Assembly: GCA_963803065.1 (NCBI GenBank)
Contig: CAWDKW010000010.1
Location: forward strand, 62,001 to 126,000
Origin: DASXMT01 sp963803065
GTDB taxonomy: Bacteria > Actinomycetota > Acidimicrobiia > Acidimicrobiales > RAAP-2
Direction of reading: 5' to 3'
Length of the DNA: 64,000 bases
Both the position numbers and the translations under genes were made by a program. How positions within the stretch are numbered: the first letter of the stretch is position 1; each line of letters begins with the position of its first letter. The notes beneath the pieces are model-generated. The model had not been told where the DNA came from and did not search any database. It worked only from the letters and a program-made list of their open reading frames with translations. Of the stretch, positions 54,523 through 63,492 are shown piece after piece.

Positions 54523-54654
54523 TTGACCTCCGTGACCCTGACACGCGTATCATAGAACGGGCAGGCGAAAACGGGTATTGTGCGTCCTCAGCTACCCAGA
54601 GTGGCAAGCGATGGCGTCACACCCGCCGACCGCTCGACCTCGGAGGAGAGCAAG

Positions 54655-56007
54655 ATGTACCGGCCGGGCACCCTCGGGTGCGCAGAGGTTTGGGGGGACA
54701 GGGGGACCATGCGACCACGGAGCAGAACAACGACACGGTTGTGGGGGACGGTCGCTGCGGTGTCGGTGGCCGCAGCCCTGCTGGTCAGTGTCTCGGGTGC
54801 CGCCCCGAGCGTGGCGGCCACCAGCTCGTCGACGTCGGCCATCCAGGTCGGCGCCATCTCCTCGCTGACCGGGCCGATCGCCTCGGACTTCGACGCCTTC
54901 GTCCCCGGGATGCAGGCCTACTTCGACATGGTGAACGCCAGCGGCGGCGTCAACGGCCACCAGCTCAAGCTGGCCGCCAACCTGGACGACGGGGGAAACC
55001 CCACCCAGTTCACCCAGTTGACCAACACACTGCTCAACCAGGACCACGTCGCCGCCGTCGGCATCTCGACCTTCTTCTTCAACCCGAGCCTCTACGCCCA
55101 GTCGGGTGTCCCGACCTACGGCTACAACGTGAGCGGCAACTGGAACGGACCAGACAACCTGTTCGCCGCCGGCGGCTCCATCCAGGACCTCCAGGCCGGG
55201 GTGGCCCCGATCGCCTGGATCATCAAGCAGACCCACTCCAAGTCGGTCGCCGTCGTGAGCTATGGGTCGGCCATCACCAGCTCCTACAACGCCTGCAACA
55301 CCTTCGCCAACGGTCTGCGGGCGGGGGGTGTCACGGTGAGCTACACCGATCTCTCCGCGCAGTTGGGTGGCAACTACACCTCGGCCGTCCAGAAGATGCA
55401 ACAGGCGGGGTCCGACTTCGTCCTGAGCTGCATGCAGTCCTCTGACAACATCACGCTGGCCCGGGCCATCGAGCAGTACGGCCTGCAGGTCCACCAGCTG
55501 TGGCTCAACGGCTACGACCAACCGCTCCTCAACCAGTACAGCCACCTCATGCAGGGGGTGTACCTGAACCTCAACGGGAACGTGCCCTTCCAGGCACCCA
55601 AGGCGTTCCCGGGCGCCTACCCGGGGATGCAGACGTACTTGTCGGCCATGAAGAAGTACGAGCCCAAGTTCGTCAACTCGGATCTGGCGGTGCAAGGATG
55701 GCAATCGGCCGCGCTCCTGGCCGCCGGCGTCGCCAAGGCAGGATCCAACGTGACCCCGCAGAACATCATCGCCCAGACCAACCTGATCACCAACTTCACC
55801 GCCGGGGGGATCTCGGCCGTCACCGACTGGACGAAGGTCCACACCACCCAGACCTTTCCCACCTGCAGCGCCTTCGTGAAGGTGAAGGGCTCCCAGTTCG
55901 TGCCGATCGCCATCACGGGCCACCAGGTCTTCGTCTGCTTCAACAAGAACGTGAAGGTCAAGAACCCGGTCCCCGTGGCGGCGCCAGCGGGCACCCCGGG
56001 CACATGA
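54655..56007 (+). CDS. Liv-type ABC transporter substrate-binding protein
   Basis: A 450-residue periplasmic-type binding protein (Leu/Ile/Val-binding fold). A signal segment (LWGTVAAVSVAAALLVSVSG) is followed by IQVGAISSLTGPIASDF, NASGGVNGHQLKLAANLDDG and later VQGWQSAALLAAGVAKAG. ATG 54655 has GGAGGAG at good spacing; ATG 54709 would give a more ordinary signal peptide. Members bind amino acids, aromatic acids or amides; the upstream acyl-CoA synthetase points to a carboxylate. Confidence 0.92.
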   Translation: MYRPGTLGCAEVWGDRGTMRPRSRTTTRLWGTVAAVSVAAALLVSVSGAAPSVAATSSSTSAIQVGAISSLTGPIASDFDAFVPGMQAYFDMVNASGGVNGHQLKLAANLDDGGNPTQFTQLTNTLLNQDHVAAVGISTFFFNPSLYAQSGVPTYGYNVSGNWNGPDNLFAAGGSIQDLQAGVAPIAWIIKQTHSKSVAVVSYGSAITSSYNACNTFANGLRAGGVTVSYTDLSAQLGGNYTSAVQKMQQAGSDFVLSCMQSSDNITLARAIEQYGLQVHQLWLNGYDQPLLNQYSHLMQGVYLNLNGNVPFQAPKAFPGAYPGMQTYLSAMKKYEPKFVNSDLAVQGWQSAALLAAGVAKAGSNVTPQNIIAQTNLITNFTAGGISAVTDWTKVHTTQTFPTCSAFVKVKGSQFVPIAITGHQVFVCFNKNVKVKNPVPVAAPAGTPGT

Positions 56008-56102
56008 ACCCGGTCGGAGGCGGAGGGCCCACCGTGTGCTCGGGGCTGAGCCCGGGGCCCACGCCGGCACGCACCGACGTCGCCGCCTAGGAGCGGTAGC
56101 TG

Positions 56103-58178
56103 GTGGAGCACTTCATCGGCTATGCCATTCCCGGCATTCCCTACGGGTGCACCTACGCCATCGTCGCCGTGGGCCTGGTGCTCACCTATCAGGCCACCGG
56201 CGTCTTCAACTTCGGGTTCGGCGCCCAGGCCTACACCTCGGCCTTCGTCTACACCAAGTTGGTCCAGAACGAGCAGTTCCCCATCTGGCTGGCCTTTCTG
56301 CTCTCGGTCGTGGTGCTGGCGCCGCTGCTGGGTCTGATCTTCGACCGGTACCTGTTCCGCAAGATCCCCAACACCAACACCACGGCCAAGCTGGTCACCG
56401 GGATCAGTCTCTTCGTCGGCATCCCGGCGTTGCTGTCGGTGCTCTTCGGGTCGGCCAACCAGTACAACTCCCCGAGCATCCTGTTCGACCCCAACACCGT
56501 GTACTTCCGGGTGGCGAGCACGCCGATCAACGGGATCTACCTCAGCTCGGTGGTGGTCACCGCCGCCGTCCTCGTCGCCCTGGTCGTGCTCATGCGGTTC
56601 ACCAACCTCGGCCTGCAGATGCGGGGAGCGGTCGAGAGCCGCCGCCTGGTCCAACTGGACGGGGTGAACTCGGGCCGGGTGATCGCCACGGCGTGGGCGG
56701 TGTCGAGCTTCATGGCCGGGCTGGCCGGCGTCCTGCTGGCCCCCATCTACGGGCAGCTGCAGTCGCAGGACTACGCCACCTTGCTGGTGGCCGCCTTCGC
56801 CGCCGCGGCATGGGCGGCCCTGCGATCCCTGCCCATCGCCGCCCTGGTCGGGGTGCTCATGGGCGTGGCCGATACCGTCCTCGAGGGCTACCTGCCCGCC
56901 TCGAGCCCCTGGTCGGCCGCCGTCCTCCCCTCGCTGCCCTTCATCGTCCTCGTCGCCGCCCTGTTGTTGGTGCGGGGCATGCGCCAGCTGCACGACGACG
57001 AGGACCCGCTGGCCTCGGTCGATCCCCCCCCGCCGCCGACCATCGCGGCCATACGGGCTCCGCAGCTCAGCCGCGTGATCAGGGTCCTGTGGTACCTGCT
57101 GCTGGCCGGCTTCATCGTCTCGATGCTGTCGTGGATGCCGCAGAACTGGGAGAGCGTGTTCAACTCGGGACTGGCCTTCTCGACCATCTTCTTGTCCATC
57201 ACGCTGATCACCGGGATGGGCGGTCAGCTCTCGCTGGCCCAGGCCACCCTGGCCGGGGTGGGGGCGTTCACCGCCGCCCAGCTGGCCAACCACATCGGCC
57301 TGAACTACCTCCTCGGCGCCATCGTGGGCGCCGCCCTGGCCGCACTGGTGGCCGTGGTCCTGGCCCTGGCCTCGCTCCGGCTCAAGGGGCTGGGACTGGT
57401 GCTCATGACCATCGCCGCCGCGCTGTTCTTCGACACGTCGGTGTTCAGCCAGATCGGGCAGGCCCACGGCCATGCGCTCACCGTCCCGGCCAAATGGGTC
57501 GGCTTCGGCATCCTGAACGGCAACGGCCACGCCCTCTTCGTTCTGTCCATGATCGTGCTCGTCGTGTGCGTGGCCGGGGTGACGTTGGTGCGCAACGGCA
57601 CCACCGGTCGATACCTCACCGCCATGAGGGGGAGCGAGACGGGGGCGGCCGGTATCGGCATCAACCTCACCTGGCAGCGGATCCTGATCTTCGCCCTCTC
57701 CGGGGTCGTGGCCGGGATCGGGGGGACCCTGCTCACCATTCAGCAACAGTCGGTCAACCCAGCGGAGTTCAGCTACGAGCTGTCGTTGGCCTTCGTGGTC
57801 ACCGTGATCACCACCGGGGTGGGCACCATCGAGGGAGCCATCCAGGCCGGAATGGGCTTCGTGGTCATCCAGCAGGTCCTCACCTACCTCCCGTCCCGGT
57901 ACGGGGGCACCGGCATCCTCTTCGTGCTCATTGCCTTCGGGTCGCTCACCTACGCCGCCCACCCCGAAGGGGTGCTCGAGTTCCAGAAGCGGCGATGGAC
58001 CATGCGCTTCGAGCGCCTCCTCTTCTCCGGCGACTCCCCGCCGGCCCCGCCCGGTCCGCCGGGGAGGGCGGGCGGGCTCGTCGACGGGGCCCGGCAGCCC
58101 GTCGGCTCGGGCTCCCTCGATGGCGGCTACACGGGCGTCGGAGCGCCCGAGAGCGGGGTGAGCCATGAGGGGGCGTAA
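56103..58178 (+). CDS. fused LivH-LivM ABC permease
   Basis: A 691-residue membrane protein joining both permease subunits of a Liv-type importer. Residues 1-300 correspond to LivH (YAIVAVGLVLTYQATGVFNFGFGAQ). After a proline-rich linker (DPPPPPT), residues about 330-640 correspond to LivM (ITGMGGQLSLAQATLAGVGAFTAAQL, AMRGSETGAAGIGIN). A disordered Gly/Pro tail ends it. GTG 56103 follows TAGGAG. It overlaps the next gene by 14 bp. Confidence 0.94.
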   Translation: MEHFIGYAIPGIPYGCTYAIVAVGLVLTYQATGVFNFGFGAQAYTSAFVYTKLVQNEQFPIWLAFLLSVVVLAPLLGLIFDRYLFRKIPNTNTTAKLVTGISLFVGIPALLSVLFGSANQYNSPSILFDPNTVYFRVASTPINGIYLSSVVVTAAVLVALVVLMRFTNLGLQMRGAVESRRLVQLDGVNSGRVIATAWAVSSFMAGLAGVLLAPIYGQLQSQDYATLLVAAFAAAAWAALRSLPIAALVGVLMGVADTVLEGYLPASSPWSAAVLPSLPFIVLVAALLLVRGMRQLHDDEDPLASVDPPPPPTIAAIRAPQLSRVIRVLWYLLLAGFIVSMLSWMPQNWESVFNSGLAFSTIFLSITLITGMGGQLSLAQATLAGVGAFTAAQLANHIGLNYLLGAIVGAALAALVAVVLALASLRLKGLGLVLMTIAAALFFDTSVFSQIGQAHGHALTVPAKWVGFGILNGNGHALFVLSMIVLVVCVAGVTLVRNGTTGRYLTAMRGSETGAAGIGINLTWQRILIFALSGVVAGIGGTLLTIQQQSVNPAEFSYELSLAFVVTVITTGVGTIEGAIQAGMGFVVIQQVLTYLPSRYGGTGILFVLIAFGSLTYAAHPEGVLEFQKRRWTMRFERLLFSGDSPPAPPGPPGRAGGLVDGARQPVGSGSLDGGYTGVGAPESGVSHEGA

Positions 58179-59004
58179 GCCGGCCGGGGGCTGGGCCACG
58201 ACGAGCCAGGAGAGGGGAGCGGCTCCGGACCGACCCCACGACGGCGGTTCGCTGCTTTCGTGCGCCGGGGTGACCAAGTCCTTCGGCGGCATCGCTGCGG
58301 TCCGCGACGTGACCTTCACCGTCGAGCGCGGGGAGAGCGTGGGGCTGGTCGGTCCCAACGGGGCGGGCAAGACGACGCTGTTCAACTGCATCTGCGGGCA
58401 GCTCCGCCCCGACCAAGGGAGCATCACGTTGGGCGGGACGGTGCTCGGCGGCCTGCCCACCTATCGACGGGCCCGGCTCGGGATCGGTCGGACCTACCAA
58501 CGGGTGGAGGTGTTCTCGGACATGACGGTGCGCGAGCATCTGCTGGTGGCCGAGCGCGCCCGCGGCGGCGACGGGCGACTGTGGCGGGACCTGTGCCACC
58601 GGAGCGGGCCCACCTCCTCGGAGCTGGCCCGGGTGGCCGAGGTGCTCGAGCTGGTGGACATCGCCGACCGGGCCGACATCCCCGTCTCCGCCCTCGGCCT
58701 CGGCTCCTGCCGGCTGGTGGAGCTGGCCCGTGCCCTGGTGGCCGACCCGGTCGTGCTCCTGGCCGACGAGCCCTCCTCGGGGCTCGACGTCACCGAGACC
58801 CAGGAGCTGGCGCACGTGCTGCGCACCCTCCAGCGCGAACGGGGGATGACGGTGCTGCTGGTCGAGCACGACCTGCAGATGGTGGCCGATGTCGTCGATC
58901 GGGCCATCGTGATGGACCTGGGCGAGGTGATCGCCCGCGGAACCTTCGACGAGGTGATGGCCGACCCCGACGTGCGCCATGCCTACCTGGGGGTCAGCGG
59001 GTGA
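58165..59004 (+). CDS. Liv-type ABC ATPase (LivG-like)
   Basis: A 279-residue ATPase powering the importer. Walker A GPNGAGKTTLFN, Q-loop region IGRTYQRVEVF, Walker B VVLLADEPSSGLD and the switch His in LLVEHDLQM are present. The ABC signature, normally LSGGQ-like, is LGLGSCRLVELAR here, a degenerate version. An N-terminal extension of about 25 residues precedes the domain. It is coupled to the fused permease upstream and to LivF downstream (GTGA). Confidence 0.93.
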   Translation: MRGRKPAGGWATTSQERGAAPDRPHDGGSLLSCAGVTKSFGGIAAVRDVTFTVERGESVGLVGPNGAGKTTLFNCICGQLRPDQGSITLGGTVLGGLPTYRRARLGIGRTYQRVEVFSDMTVREHLLVAERARGGDGRLWRDLCHRSGPTSSELARVAEVLELVDIADRADIPVSALGLGSCRLVELARALVADPVVLLADEPSSGLDVTETQELAHVLRTLQRERGMTVLLVEHDLQMVADVVDRAIVMDLGEVIARGTFDEVMADPDVRHAYLGVSG

Positions 59005-59783
59005 CCGCCGGGCCGAGCACCAACGGGTCCACCACGCCCACCGGCGCCACCGGCGCGGAGACCCCGGCCCTGGAAGTCGAGGGCGTCTGCGCCGCCTACG
59101 GGCCCTACCGGGCCCTCTTCGACGTCACCTTCACCATCCCGGCCGGAAGCATCACCGCGCTGCTCGGCTCCAACGGGGCCGGGAAGTCCACGGTGGCCCG
59201 GGTGGTCAGCGGGCTGGTCCCGACCACCCAGGGGACGATCAGGCTGAGCGGTCAGGACATGACCGGCCAACCGGCCTACAAGATCGCCCGGGCCGGCATG
59301 GCCCACGTACCCGAGGGGCGGGGGATCTTCGGCAACCTGACGGTCGAGGAGAACCTGGTGATGGCGTTCCGACAACGCGCCGGCCGGCGGCGGGTGCCCG
59401 AGTCGCTCGAGCGTGCCTACCAGGCCTTCCCGGTGCTCGGCCAGCGCCGCACGCAGGCCGGCGGCACCCTCTCGGGAGGCCAGCAGCGCCTCTTGTCCCT
59501 GGCCAAGGTGCTGGTGGTGCCACCGCGGGTCCTGGTGGCCGACGAGCTCTCGCTCGGCCTGGCCCCGGTGGTGATCGAGGCCGTCTACAACGGGCTGCGG
59601 GAGATCAACCGGGCCGGGACCGCGCTCCTCGTCGTCGAGCAGCAGGTCGACCGGGCCCTGGACCTGGCCACCGAGGCCGTCATCCTCGAGCACGGGGGCG
59701 TCGTCTTCGCCGGGCCGTCGGGGCAGGCCCTGGCGGCCATGGAGCGGGTGCTGGCCGGCCGAGGTGCCCGAACCCAGCCCTGA
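59001..59783 (+). CDS. Liv-type ABC ATPase (LivF-like)
   Basis: A 260-residue second ATPase of the Liv importer. It has Walker A GSNGAGKSTVA, an intact signature GGTLSGGQQRLLSLAKVL, Walker B VLVADELSLGLAP and the LVVEQQV switch region. It pairs with the LivG-like subunit, whose signature is degenerate. GTG 59001 overlaps the previous stop by GTGA. The TetR gene begins 3 bp after its stop. Confidence 0.94.
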   Translation: MTAGPSTNGSTTPTGATGAETPALEVEGVCAAYGPYRALFDVTFTIPAGSITALLGSNGAGKSTVARVVSGLVPTTQGTIRLSGQDMTGQPAYKIARAGMAHVPEGRGIFGNLTVEENLVMAFRQRAGRRRVPESLERAYQAFPVLGQRRTQAGGTLSGGQQRLLSLAKVLVVPPRVLVADELSLGLAPVVIEAVYNGLREINRAGTALLVVEQQVDRALDLATEAVILEHGGVVFAGPSGQALAAMERVLAGRGARTQP

Positions 59784-59786
59784 ACC

Positions 59787-60533
59787 ATGCCGCCCGTGGC
59801 CCCCACCCCAAGAGACGGCGGCGTCGGACCGGCGTCGAGCGCCCGCACACCGGGCCCGGGCGAGCCGGGCCACCCGCCGCCGGGCCACGCCGATCCGGTG
59901 GCCGGCCTGCCCGCCAGCAAACGGGCGCTGCGCAGCCAGGGGCGCAGGACCATGCGCAAGCTGCTCGACTCGGCCATGGAGGTGCTGGACGAACGGGGCT
60001 ACCACGGCACGCGGGTGCGGGACGTGGTCGATCTCTCCAACACGTCGCACGGGACGTTCTACCTGTACTTCTCCAACAAGGAGGACCTGGTTCGGGCCCT
60101 GACCGTCGAAGCGGCCTCCGAGGCCTCGAACCTCTCGACCGAGCCCATGGCCGAGGCAGGAGGCGCGCTCGACGGGGAGAGCTGGGCCCATCTGCGCGCC
60201 TGGATCGGCGACTACTCGTCCCTCTGGTTGCGCTACGCGCCGTTGTTCCGGTCCTGGACCGACCTGGCCGCCGTCGATCAGGGGGTCGGCGATCAGATCA
60301 GGCGGATGATCACCGCACTGTGCGAGGCCATGGCCTCGCAGATCGCCGCGGCCGGCCCCGCCGGTGACCTCGACCCCGAGGTGACGAGCATGGCCGTCCT
60401 GGCCATGCTCGACCGTTTCCATTACATGCGCGAGCTGGTGGGCCGACCGGTGGACGAGGCGGCCCTCGACATCCTCACCACCATGGTGCACCGGGCGCTG
60501 TTCATCCATCCGGAGGCGACGGCCACGGGGTGA
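59787..60533 (+). CDS. TetR/AcrR-family regulator
   Basis: A 248-residue repressor. A Pro/Gly-rich leader of about 40 residues precedes the helix-turn-helix (AMEVLDERGYHGTRVRDVVDLSNTSHGTFYLYFSNKEDLV). The C-terminal ligand-binding helices are long. It is last in the acyl-CoA synthetase-Liv gene series and so is the likely regulator of that import/activation module. Confidence 0.93.
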   Translation: MPPVAPTPRDGGVGPASSARTPGPGEPGHPPPGHADPVAGLPASKRALRSQGRRTMRKLLDSAMEVLDERGYHGTRVRDVVDLSNTSHGTFYLYFSNKEDLVRALTVEAASEASNLSTEPMAEAGGALDGESWAHLRAWIGDYSSLWLRYAPLFRSWTDLAAVDQGVGDQIRRMITALCEAMASQIAAAGPAGDLDPEVTSMAVLAMLDRFHYMRELVGRPVDEAALDILTTMVHRALFIHPEATATG

Positions 60534-60543
60534 GCCCGGTGGG

Positions 60544-61479
60544 TCACGGTGGGCTGGGGTCGGGCTGCCCCACGGCGGCCTGGTCGTGGCGGGCCTGGTA
60601 CCGCGGCGTGAGCAGGTCGCTCGACTCGCTTTCGCCCAGGACCAACGTCACCGCCGAGGAGTTCGAGAGGGAGAACCCGCCCACGATGAGCAAGAGGAGG
60701 GAGAAGGCCTCGAGCGGCCCCCGGATCCCGGCCGTCTGCATGTTGTCGCCGAACAGGGCGATGCCGATGCCGATGCTGACCAGCGGGTCGACCAGCACCA
60801 GGGCGGCCTGGGAGGCGCCGATGGGCCCGGCCCGAAAGGCGTTCTGGGTGAGGAAGACGGAGAGGACCCCGAAGACGACCAGTCCGTAGGTCTCCCAATG
60901 GAGGAAGATCGTCCCGACGTCCTGGGCGGCGTAGTGGGTGACCACCTTGGTCAACGAGGCGGTGAACGCGTAGCCGACGGCGGCCGAGGTCCCGAACATG
61001 GCGGCGCGCCACCACCGCGGGCCGCGGAGGGCGGCGAGGACGCAGACGACCATCGCCGTCGCGCACGACCCACCGACGACCACCCAACCGAGGTCACCGG
61101 GGAGCCGGTTGCCGCCCACCGGCGCGGCGAAGACCAAGAACCCGGCCAGGCCGGCCGAGCACAGGCCAACGCTGAGCCATTCGCGCAGCCCTGACCGGTA
61201 GCCGAACCAGGTGGACAGGATGAAGACGAGGAACAAGAGCTCGGTGACCAGGATGGGCTGCACCTGGCTGAGCCGGCCAAAGTGGAGGGCCGCGGCCTGC
61301 AAGAGAAACGAGCCGATCATGAAGGCGAAGCCGGCCAGCCAGACACCACGGCGCAACGCATGGGCGAGGAGGCTGAGCCGGAGCGTGTCCTCCTCGCTGG
61401 CGTCCTCCACGCCCATGCGCTGGAGCACGCTGATGAGTGCGTTCGAACACGCAGCCCCGAGCGCAAGGATGTAGACCAT
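60544..61479 (-). CDS. DMT-superfamily transporter (second copy)
   Basis: A 311-residue membrane protein with the same two-half EamA-like plan as the gene at 36464. It opens YILALGAACSNALISVLQRMG, has FILSTWFGYRSGLREWL mid-way and VLVDPLVSIGIGIALFGD near the C-terminus, then a hydrophilic tail. It is convergent with the TetR gene and 51 bp downstream of the amine oxidase on the same strand, so co-transcription with the oxidase is possible. The substrate is unknown. Confidence 0.87.
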   Translation of the reverse strand: MVYILALGAACSNALISVLQRMGVEDASEEDTLRLSLLAHALRRGVWLAGFAFMIGSFLLQAAALHFGRLSQVQPILVTELLFLVFILSTWFGYRSGLREWLSVGLCSAGLAGFLVFAAPVGGNRLPGDLGWVVVGGSCATAMVVCVLAALRGPRWWRAAMFGTSAAVGYAFTASLTKVVTHYAAQDVGTIFLHWETYGLVVFGVLSVFLTQNAFRAGPIGASQAALVLVDPLVSIGIGIALFGDNMQTAGIRGPLEAFSLLLLIVGGFSLSNSSAVTLVLGESESSDLLTPRYQARHDQAAVGQPDPSPP

Positions 61480-61530
61480 GGCAGTCCGCTCAGTGTACGG
61501 GCCCGGTTCGCGGGCGCGCTGCTGGGCCGC

Positions 61531-63492
61531 TCAGTGGCAGTGGCTCGGCGACGGAGGGAGGTCGAGGGCGGGGTTGGCGTCGAAGAATCCCACCGGAACG
61601 AGCTGGAACCCGCAGTACTCGACCGGCATGACCGGCCAGTCCTCGGGACGGGGGACATGGGTGACCCCGAAGGTGTGCCAGGCGACGATGTCGGTGTCGG
61701 TGAGCGACCGATCGGCCGCCGTCCACAAGGGCAGGCCGTCGCCACCGGTGTGCTGATTGGGGTAGTCGCCCGCACCCCGTCGCTCCTCGGGATCGAAGGG
61801 GGTCACCCAGAGGTTGTGGCGGGCGAACCCGGCCCGTCGCCCGACGCTGGACTCGGGGTGGGCGAGGAGGGTGGGCGTCGGCCCGGGCACGAGCTTGTAG
61901 GCGACCGGCTCGCCCAGGCGGTTCACGACCTTGGGGTTGACGAACTTCCAGTAGCGGCTCGAGCCGGCGTCGATGTTCCGGCGGGCCCCGAGCTCGGAGT
62001 CGAGCCTGGTGACCCGGGAGACGAAGGCGTTGGACCACGGATTGATCTCGCCGACGGGCAGGGCCTCGCACGAGACCTCATGGACCTCGTTGCCGGACCC
62101 CCCGACCTCGACGTCGAGGCGGGCACAGAAGAGGTGCTGGTGCACCGGAGCGGCCAGACCGGGGGCAACCAGGGTGGCGTAGGGGGACCGCTCACCCGGG
62201 GCCAGGGCCTGGGTCGACATGATCCCGGTCAGCTTCACCTCGAGCTGCATGGATCCGTCGAGATAGAAGTACCAGTAGAAGCCGTACTCGTAGTTGCCGA
62301 CGGTGGAGATGGACGAGATGACCAGCCGCCGGGAGCGCCGCACCTCGGTCCGTCCGGCCAGGAGGTCCTGATGCTTCCACAGGATCCCGTAGTCCTCCTC
62401 GTGGATGCACACCGCGTTGGGTAGCACGTAGGGATCGCCCTGCTCGCTGGCCAGGGTGGCATCCAGGTAGACGATCTCGCCCAGACAGTCGCAACCCAGG
62501 GTGAGGGAGTTGGCCATCCGGCCGAGGCCCCACTCGCCCACGTCGAAGGCGTTCTTCCAGCCGTGCATGGGGCCGGGGTCGCCGTAGGGGACCACCATCT
62601 CGGTGATCGACGCCCGGTGGAGGATGGGTCGGACCTGGCCGCCGTCCTCGTAGCCGATGGTGTGCAGCACCAGCCCGTCGTGAGGGTCCATGGACACGCG
62701 CAGCGACCAGCGCTGCCACCGGACCAGGTTGGCCTCCACGGTGAAGCTCGGCCCCTCGGGCTGGACGATCTCGAGCGGTCGCAGGTCGGTGCGCAGCGGC
62801 TCGTGGTCTTCGGGGTAGTAGCTGCCTGTCTCCTCGGGAAGGGGGACGATGCCGTAGTCGAGCATCTCGATGACCTCGCCGCGGGCGGCGTCCACGGTGG
62901 CGATCACCCCCTCGATGGGACGGGCGTACCCGTTGTCGGTCGTGTGCTCCCGGTAGTAGGAGAGGCAGCGGGCGATGCGCCGGTTCTCCTCCTCGGGTCG
63001 GCCGAAGTTGCCGGTGGGCCACGGATCGACCTGCACCTTGTCGAAGTCGGTGATGTGGCGGCGCCGCATCGCCGCCCGCCAGTCGGGGTCGGCCTTCAAT
63101 GCGTTGATGGCCCGCATCGACTCCTCGAACAACAGCGCCGGGCGCACATCGGACCGCTCGACCCACGAGACGATCGTCGCACCGGGCCCGGCGTCGGCAG
63201 GCTCGGTCGGGGCCGGACCAGGCGCGGCGTCGACGGCCACGACGGCCTCGATGACCGTGCTCTCGGGGCCGGGCACGATCACCAGGTGCACCCGTCGCTC
63301 GACGGGGTCGCCCGGCCGGAAGGCCGACAGCACCGCTTTGGGCGGCTCGTCGAGGGTGATGGTGGCGAAGCGTGCCCCCGGGCCGACCCGGCCGTCGGAC
63401 CGCACCGCCCGCACCGCCGTCCGGATCTCCTCGGCGGTGAGGGGCGCGAGCGGGTGCAGCGCGGTGCCGACCGGTGGCGCCGTTTCAACCAC
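61531..63492 (-). CDS. copper-containing primary amine oxidase
   Basis: A 653-residue enzyme oxidising primary amines to aldehydes, with H2O2 and NH3 as by-products. The TPQ precursor Tyr sits in STVGNYEYGFYW (NYE/DY motif). Copper His ligands are visible as PVHQHLFCARLD, with a third likely at THVPRPEDWPVM. The catalytic Asp is near AFDVGEWGLGRMANSLTLGCDC. It has the usual length for the family and no signal peptide. GTG 63492 overlaps the TetR stop by 8 bp. Confidence 0.95.
   Translation of the reverse strand: MVETAPPVGTALHPLAPLTAEEIRTAVRAVRSDGRVGPGARFATITLDEPPKAVLSAFRPGDPVERRVHLVIVPGPESTVIEAVVAVDAAPGPAPTEPADAGPGATIVSWVERSDVRPALLFEESMRAINALKADPDWRAAMRRRHITDFDKVQVDPWPTGNFGRPEEENRRIARCLSYYREHTTDNGYARPIEGVIATVDAARGEVIEMLDYGIVPLPEETGSYYPEDHEPLRTDLRPLEIVQPEGPSFTVEANLVRWQRWSLRVSMDPHDGLVLHTIGYEDGGQVRPILHRASITEMVVPYGDPGPMHGWKNAFDVGEWGLGRMANSLTLGCDCLGEIVYLDATLASEQGDPYVLPNAVCIHEEDYGILWKHQDLLAGRTEVRRSRRLVISSISTVGNYEYGFYWYFYLDGSMQLEVKLTGIMSTQALAPGERSPYATLVAPGLAAPVHQHLFCARLDVEVGGSGNEVHEVSCEALPVGEINPWSNAFVSRVTRLDSELGARRNIDAGSSRYWKFVNPKVVNRLGEPVAYKLVPGPTPTLLAHPESSVGRRAGFARHNLWVTPFDPEERRGAGDYPNQHTGGDGLPLWTAADRSLTDTDIVAWHTFGVTHVPRPEDWPVMPVEYCGFQLVPVGFFDANPALDLPPSPSHCH

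Noticed and set aside
55617..58460. A 947-residue leftward ORF opposite the Liv permease
   Set aside because: It is a high-GC antisense shadow with His/Gln/Glu/Gly-rich low-complexity composition; the sense strand carries clear Liv genes.
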